Positions 59,082-64,000 of a stretch of DNA of 64,000 nt are shown piece by piece. The stretch spans positions 310,001 to 374,000 of the forward strand of contig NZ_CP103788.1 in the NCBI RefSeq assembly GCF_041729705.1, in the 5' to 3' direction. The notes beneath the pieces were generated by a model, which made no database searches, was not told the DNA's origin, and saw only the letters and a list, made by a program, of their open reading frames with translations. The position numbers and the translations under genes are program-made. Origin of the DNA: Candidatus Phytoplasma solani (GTDB taxonomy: Bacteria; Bacillota_I; Bacilli_A; Acholeplasmatales; Acholeplasmataceae). Each line of letters begins with the position of its first letter. Position 1 is the stretch's first letter.

Positions 59082-62000
59082 TTAATTATAACCTTCCTTT
59101 TTGTAATCAATTAAGGATTTATTAACTTCGTTTTCTTTAGTGTCTGTTTTAATTAATTCTACATACAATCCTAAGGATTGCAATTCTTTAATAAAAACAC
59201 GGAAACTTTCTGGAATGTTGGGTTTCGGTAAAGAAGTTCCTTGAACAATAGCACTATAAGTTTTGTTCCTACCGATAATATCATCACTTTTAACTGTCAA
59301 AATTTCTTGTAAAGTGTGAGCTGCTCCGTAAGCATAAAGCGCCCAAACTTCCATTTCACCAAATCTTTGACCGCCATTTTGCACTTTACCACCCATCGGT
59401 TGTTGAGTCACTAAGGTGTAAGGGCCGACATTACGAGCATGTAATTTATCATCGACCATATGCGATAATTTAATCATATACATCACTCCCACAGAAATAC
59501 GGTTATCATAAGGTTCCCCAGTGCGTCCGTCATATAAAACCATTTTGCCATCGAGTTCTAAATTAGCTTCTTTCATAATTTCTTTAAGGTCAAAGTCATC
59601 AACACCATCAAATACAGGCGTCGCGACTTTGATGCCGAGTTGTTTGGCGGCCATTCCTAAATGAATTTCTAAAATTTGTCCAATATTCATCCTACTAGGG
59701 ACGCCTAAAGGGTTTAACATAATATCAATTGGGGTTCCATCTGCCATAAAAGGCATATCTTCTTTCGGTAAAATAAGAGAGATGACTCCTTTGTTGCCGT
59801 GACGACCAGCCATTTTATCGCCTTCGTTAATTTTACGTTTTTTAGCAATAAAGACACGAATATTTTCATTAACGCCGGATGGTAAAATATCGCCATTTTT
59901 TCTAGAAAAATAATGAACGCTTTGAACAATCCCGCCTTCGCCATAAGGAACTCTTAAAGAAGAATCTTTGTATTCGCGGGCTTTTTCACCGATTACTATT
60001 TGAATTAATTTTTCGTAAGGGGTAGGTTCGATGTTGCCTTGAGGAGTGATTTTACCTACTAAAATATCACCTTCTTTTACTTCGGATCCGGGAATAATAA
60101 TTCCTCTTTCATCCAAGTTTTTGATAGCATCGGCACCAACATTAGGAACTTCACGAGTGATTTCTTCTTGTCCACTACCTTTTTTTAATTCTCGCGTTTG
60201 AACTTCGTATTTATCGATATGAATAGAAGTATAGACATCATTTTTAACCAAATCTTCAGATATAATGATGGCATCTTCGTAATTATACCCTTCCCAAGTC
60301 ATAAAAGCTACTGTCACATTTCTACCAAGGGCTAATTCACCTTGAAAAGTTGAAGGACCATCAACTAAAATATCACCTTTTTTAATATGTTCACCTAAAA
60401 CTACGATCGGCTTTTGTAAGATTAAAGTGTCTTGATTGGATTTAGTAAAGTTGGTTAAAACATATTCTATTTCTTGATTACTTTTAGTTGAAATAACAAT
60501 CTTTTGGGCATCAACATAAGTAACAACGCCATCTTCGGAGGCAATAATTAAAGAACCAGAGTCTTTGGCAGCACGATACTCAATTCCTGTTCCTACAATC
60601 GGAGATTCAGGAATTAATAAAGGGACTGCTTGACGTTGCATGTTAGCCCCCATCAAAGCCCTAGAAGCATCATTGTGTTCTAAAAAAGGAATCGACGAAG
60701 TGGCGATTGAAACAATTTGTTTTGGAGAAATATCGGCATAAGTAATTTGGTGTCTTTCAAAAATTCCTGTTTCACCGTTTTTCCTAGCAATTATTTTTTT
60801 ATTTTTAAAAGTGTTATCTGGATTGACAGAAAAACCAGCTGAGGCAATTACTTCTTCTTTTTCTTGATCCGCTGTTAAATATTGTATTTCATTCGAAATT
60901 TGAGCAATATCATTTTTTACAAAAACTTTAAAAAAGGGAGTTTGGATAAAACCATAATTATCAACTTTAGCATAAGTAGAAAGTGAAGTGATTAACCCAA
61001 TGGAAGGTCCTTCGGGAGTTTCGATGGGACATAATCTACCATAATGCGAATTATGAACGTCTCTGACTTCAACTCCGGCACGATCACGGTTAATTCCACC
61101 AACACCCAAAGCAGAAACTCTTCTTTTTTGGGTTAGTTCCGCTAAAGGATTGATTTGATCCATAAATTGAGATAAACGAGAATTGGCAAAAAAAGTTTTA
61201 ATTACGTTTGTTAAAAACGTGAAATTAACTAAATCTCCTGGTACAACTTCGCTAAATTTGCTGACAGAAATCATATCTTTAATATTTTTTTCCGCTCTAG
61301 TTAAACCAATGCGAAATTGATTTTTCAACAATTCGCCAATTAACCTTAAACGACGATTGCCTAAATGATCGATATCATCAACATGACCAATATTTTCATA
61401 AAGGTTTAAATAATAGCTAATACTTGCAATGATGTCTGATAAAGTGATGTGTTTTTTAGTTTCTCTCGGATCGTTTCCTATAATTTTTACTTTATTGTAT
61501 AATTGATCATTTTCATCTTTAGAACGATAAACTTCTAAAATTTCATTAAAAACAGCAGTTCGTTCCAATTCTTTTTGATAAATATCTTTTGATCCTAAGA
61601 AAAATTTAATTACTTTTTCGTCAAGAAATTGAATGTTTTGTCTTAAATGATTAATCACTTCGGCAGTTACCAAAGTATCTTTAGCAAAGATGACTTCACC
61701 GGTACGTACATTTAAAATATTATCTTTCACATATAATTCTTTTTTTTGAAAGTCTCTTTTATAAGTTAAAATTTCTTCATCGGTTTCATTTTCTAAATTA
61801 TGTTTTACGTCAAATAACTCTTGTAACAAAAAATGACGATTTTGTTTTAAGATGGCGATTTTTTCTTTGGTTAAAAATTCATTTTTAGGTAAAATCACTT
61901 CTTTAGTTTCAAGATTAATAAAGTCATGAGCTAAATAAGTGTTTGCTACTCTACTTAATAAATCAAGTTTTTTATTGAACTTATATCTACCTACAACAGT

Positions 62001-62804
62001 AAGATCATATTTTTTTTGATCAAAAAGTCTAGTACGAATAAATTCTCTTGCAGTATCAACTGGGACTTTTTCACCTTGACGAATTTTAGAATACAATTCG
62101 ATTAAAGCATTGTCTGTATCCATATCTGATTCTTTTTCAAAAATAGAATTAAGGATGGGGTTTTTGCCGAAAACATTTTCAATAATTTCTTTATTATCAA
62201 AACCTAAGGCATAAATAAAATTAGATAAAGGTATTTTTTTAGAACGATCAAGTTTAACGTATAAAATTTCTTTCGAACCTTCTTCATATTCAATCCAAGC
62301 GCCACGCGAAGGGATCACTTGACCAGAATATAAGTTTCGATTTAATTTAACATCAAAATTGCTAGCATAATAAACACTAGCAGAACGAACAATTTGCGAA
62401 ACAACAACTCTTTCGGTGCCATTGATAATAAAAGTTCCAGTATCAGTCATTAAAGGTAATTCGGTTAATAAAATATTGCTTTGTTTAGTTTCGCCAGTTA
62501 AAACATTTTCTAAAGTAGTTTTTACAAATAATTGTACCACATAACTGATATCTTTAGTTTTTGATTCTTCAATATTATATTTCGGTCCAGTAAAGTAATA
62601 ATCGTCAAAATAAATTTTTAAATCACCGTTATAACTTTCAATAGGGCAAAAATCAGCCAACAATTCTTTAATGCCGTCTTTTAAAAACAAATTAAAGGAT
62701 TGATTTTGGATTTCAATTAAATTCGGCAAATCAACATCATAAATTATTTTTGAATAATTACGACGTTCTGCTTTTTTACCATATTTGACGTTTTTATAAG
62801 CCAT
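59082..62804 (-). CDS. rpoB: DNA-directed RNA polymerase beta subunit
   Basis: Second large subunit of RNA polymerase, 1240 residues. It starts YGKKAERRNYSKI, contains the rifampicin-region segment SRLSQFMDQINPLAELTQKR (where most bacteria have FGSSQLSQFMDQ and sensitive TNPLAELTHKRR residues; this one has I-N and Q), GTSLPKPNIPESF and GHKG-type loops (MAGRHGNKGVIS). AGGAG precedes the ATG. The terminator-like hairpin at 62874 lies between rplL and rpoB. Confidence 0.98.
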   Translation of the reverse strand: MAYKNVKYGKKAERRNYSKIIYDVDLPNLIEIQNQSFNLFLKDGIKELLADFCPIESYNGDLKIYFDDYYFTGPKYNIEESKTKDISYVVQLFVKTTLENVLTGETKQSNILLTELPLMTDTGTFIINGTERVVVSQIVRSASVYYASNFDVKLNRNLYSGQVIPSRGAWIEYEEGSKEILYVKLDRSKKIPLSNFIYALGFDNKEIIENVFGKNPILNSIFEKESDMDTDNALIELYSKIRQGEKVPVDTAREFIRTRLFDQKKYDLTVVGRYKFNKKLDLLSRVANTYLAHDFINLETKEVILPKNEFLTKEKIAILKQNRHFLLQELFDVKHNLENETDEEILTYKRDFQKKELYVKDNILNVRTGEVIFAKDTLVTAEVINHLRQNIQFLDEKVIKFFLGSKDIYQKELERTAVFNEILEVYRSKDENDQLYNKVKIIGNDPRETKKHITLSDIIASISYYLNLYENIGHVDDIDHLGNRRLRLIGELLKNQFRIGLTRAEKNIKDMISVSKFSEVVPGDLVNFTFLTNVIKTFFANSRLSQFMDQINPLAELTQKRRVSALGVGGINRDRAGVEVRDVHNSHYGRLCPIETPEGPSIGLITSLSTYAKVDNYGFIQTPFFKVFVKNDIAQISNEIQYLTADQEKEEVIASAGFSVNPDNTFKNKKIIARKNGETGIFERHQITYADISPKQIVSIATSSIPFLEHNDASRALMGANMQRQAVPLLIPESPIVGTGIEYRAAKDSGSLIIASEDGVVTYVDAQKIVISTKSNQEIEYVLTNFTKSNQDTLILQKPIVVLGEHIKKGDILVDGPSTFQGELALGRNVTVAFMTWEGYNYEDAIIISEDLVKNDVYTSIHIDKYEVQTRELKKGSGQEEITREVPNVGADAIKNLDERGIIIPGSEVKEGDILVGKITPQGNIEPTPYEKLIQIVIGEKAREYKDSSLRVPYGEGGIVQSVHYFSRKNGDILPSGVNENIRVFIAKKRKINEGDKMAGRHGNKGVISLILPKEDMPFMADGTPIDIMLNPLGVPSRMNIGQILEIHLGMAAKQLGIKVATPVFDGVDDFDLKEIMKEANLELDGKMVLYDGRTGEPYDNRISVGVMYMIKLSHMVDDKLHARNVGPYTLVTQQPMGGKVQNGGQRFGEMEVWALYAYGAAHTLQEILTVKSDDIIGRNKTYSAIVQGTSLPKPNIPESFRVFIKELQSLGLYVELIKTDTKENEVNKSLIDYKKEGYN

Positions 62805-62872
62805 CTTATACTCCTATAAATTATTTAATTGGTTTTTTTTGCAAAAAGTCTTATTTAAGAATTTGCAAAACT

Positions 62873-62900
62873 AAAAAACCTGAGATAACTCAGGTTTTTA
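62873..62900 (-). terminator. Hairpin between rplL and rpoB (attenuator)
   Basis: Perfect 11-bp stem AAAAACCTGAG (62874-62884) / CTCAGGTTTTT (62889-62899) with a 4-nt loop and T-run on the minus strand. Its place after rplL and before rpoB suggests partial termination, which would lower RNA polymerase subunits relative to ribosomal stalk proteins. Confidence 0.8.
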
Positions 62901-62922
62901 TATCATTTTACAAGATAATAAT

Positions 62923-63297
62923 TTATTGAAGTTCAATAACTGCTCCAGCTTGTTCTAGTTTAGCTTTAATATCTTCAGCTAAAGCCTTAGAAACATTTTC
63001 TTTTACTTTTTGATCTGGAACTTTGATGAATTTATCAGCATCAAGTAAGCCTAACCCTGTAATTTCACGAATTGCTTTAATAACAGCAAGTCTGTTTTGA
63101 CCGAAATTTTTCATTACAACTGTAAATTCGGTTTTTTCTTCCACTTCATCTGCGCCAGTGTTACTAGCTGAAGCAACCGCTAATGAACTTGGATCAATCC
63201 CGAATTCTTCTTTTAAACCATCTAGTAATTCTTTAATCTCTAATAAAGACATTTCTTTTAAAGCTGACACAAAAACTTCTTTAGTTAATTTAGCCAT
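62923..63297 (-). CDS. rplL: 50S ribosomal protein L7/L12
   Basis: Stalk protein that recruits translation factors. The 124-residue sequence has the N-terminal dimer part (KEVFVSALKEMSLLEIKEL) and the C-terminal domain (FTVVMKNFGQNRLAVIKAIR, LGLLDADKFI). AAAGGAG precedes the ATG. Usual place after rplJ. Confidence 0.97.
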   Translation of the reverse strand: MAKLTKEVFVSALKEMSLLEIKELLDGLKEEFGIDPSSLAVASASNTGADEVEEKTEFTVVMKNFGQNRLAVIKAIREITGLGLLDADKFIKVPDQKVKENVSKALAEDIKAKLEQAGAVIELQ

Positions 63298-63339
63298 TTT
63301 AATCTCCTTTGTTATAATCTTTTTATAAATTTTATATTT

Positions 63340-63840
63340 TTAATTTTGTGTTTTTTGTTTTTCTAACAACATATTTAAACCAATTGATAATTGTTGCAAA
63401 GGGAAAATCATAGTTGTAGCTAATAGCGCTAACATTTGTTCTCTAGAAGGTAAAATTGCTAAACTGTTGATTTCTTCTAAGGAAACAACTTTTTGTTCAA
63501 CCACGCCTGAAACAATTTTGACAGCTTTGTTTTTTTTGGCAAAATCATAAATGACTTTGATTGGTTCTAATAATTCCTGTTCGCTAATAATTAAAGCTTT
63601 AATTCCTTTTAAAAAAACAATTAAATCATTGTATTGAGCGTTAGCAGCGGCTCTTTCCATGATGTTTTTAGGATAAACTTTGACTTCGCAATCAATTTTT
63701 TTTAATTGACGACGAAGTTGCATAAAAGCACTAACCGGTAGGGTCGAATATTCAAACACAATAACTGTTTTAGCTTGACTTAGTTTTTCTTGCAATAAAG
63801 AAACTGTTTTAATTTTTTTAGCTAATTGAGTTTTTATCAT
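63340..63840 (-). CDS. rplJ: 50S ribosomal protein L10
   Basis: Anchors the L7/L12 stalk. The 166-residue protein starts MIKTQLAKKIKTVSLLQEKL and has VFEYSTLPVSAFMQLRRQL, the family pattern, and the L12-binding C-terminal helix. AAAGGA precedes the ATG. It follows rplA with a gap of only 42 bp, too short for the full leader to which L10 normally binds. Confidence 0.95.
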   Translation of the reverse strand: MIKTQLAKKIKTVSLLQEKLSQAKTVIVFEYSTLPVSAFMQLRRQLKKIDCEVKVYPKNIMERAAANAQYNDLIVFLKGIKALIISEQELLEPIKVIYDFAKKNKAVKIVSGVVEQKVVSLEEINSLAILPSREQMLALLATTMIFPLQQLSIGLNMLLEKQKTQN

Positions 63841-63882
63841 TGATCTATCCTTTCTTCAAAAATTAATTTTTTAATTTTATTT

Positions 63883-64000
63883 TTACGCAATGGTAATAGG
63901 ATCAATTTTAATTCCTGGAGACATAGTAGTCGATATGGTAATATTTTTCATATAAGTTCCTTTAGCTGTGCGAGGTTTAATTGAAATTAATTGTAAATAT
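63883..64000 (-). CDS. rplA: 50S ribosomal protein L1, C-terminal end only
   Basis: The last 38 codons of the gene before the TAA at 63885-63883; the rest lies beyond the window edge. The reading [20 protein letters not shown] followed by PGIKIDP matches the L1 C-terminus (KPxxAKGxYxKxxTxSxTMGPGxKxD). It precedes rplJ, the normal rplA-rplJ-rplL order. Confidence 0.93.
   Translation of the reverse strand, partial: YLQLISIKPRTAKGTYMKNITISTTMSPGIKIDPITIA

Overview
This window looks like a chromosomal piece of a phytoplasma ('Candidatus Phytoplasma', Acholeplasmatales, a wall-less plant and insect pathogen). The DNA is very AT-rich. Genes have Firmicutes-type order, yet TGA still acts as a stop (plsX ends in TGA overlapping the rnc start, and tryptophans are TGG), which argues against Mycoplasma or Spiroplasma. 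Broken genes, relics of mobile DNA and a phytoplasma-type repeat protein lie between blocks of core genes. Species cannot be fixed from the sequence alone.

Layout. 1-4100 is a decayed zone: the end of an FtsX-like ABC permease, relics of a repeated element, a frameshifted glutamine-type ABC transporter (substrate-binding domain fused to permease) and a possible glycosyltransferase relic. 4104-8845 is the pyruvate dehydrogenase operon pdhA-pdhB-pdhC-pdhD, followed directly by a second, dead copy of pdhA (8963-10079). 10112-14025 holds tatD, a small OB-fold-like protein, plsX-rnc and a dnaD-like gene. 14146-15500 carries a small exported or anchored protein and more mobile relics, including a 333-bp segment with perfect 21-bp terminal inverted repeats. 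15679-21802 (minus strand) is dnaX-ybaB-rpoE-pssA-psd-pyrG: DNA polymerase clamp loader, transcription and phosphatidylethanolamine synthesis.

22012-29368 is the most unusual part: a dead repeat protein, then a roughly 6.7-kb locus for a membrane-anchored AAA+ ATPase with a huge coiled coil. The coiled coil is encoded by about four tandem copies of an 888-bp unit and is interrupted by three single-base losses in T-runs whose sum restores the frame. 29625-35661 holds pgi, a MATE exporter and pfkA (minus) and a second MATE exporter (plus) behind a near-consensus promoter. 35750-45654 (minus) is topA (three near-identical zinc-finger repeats), rbgA, a membrane protein, efp, miaA, ymdB, rny, a small membrane protein and rmuC. 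45839-46290 contains tRNA-Arg(UCU) and the SRP RNA gene. 46309-49521 (plus) has a membrane protein, mnmG and rsmG. 49561-64000 (minus) has a Bax-inhibitor-like membrane protein and the large translation/transcription block rplA-rplJ-rplL-rpoB-rpoC-rpsL-rpsG-fusA-tuf.

The genes fit a reduced parasite: glycolysis (pgi, pfkA) feeding pyruvate dehydrogenase, a complete translation core, RNA decay by RNase Y and RNase III, phospholipid synthesis (plsX, pssA, psd), and reliance on import and export proteins, several of which are visibly decaying.
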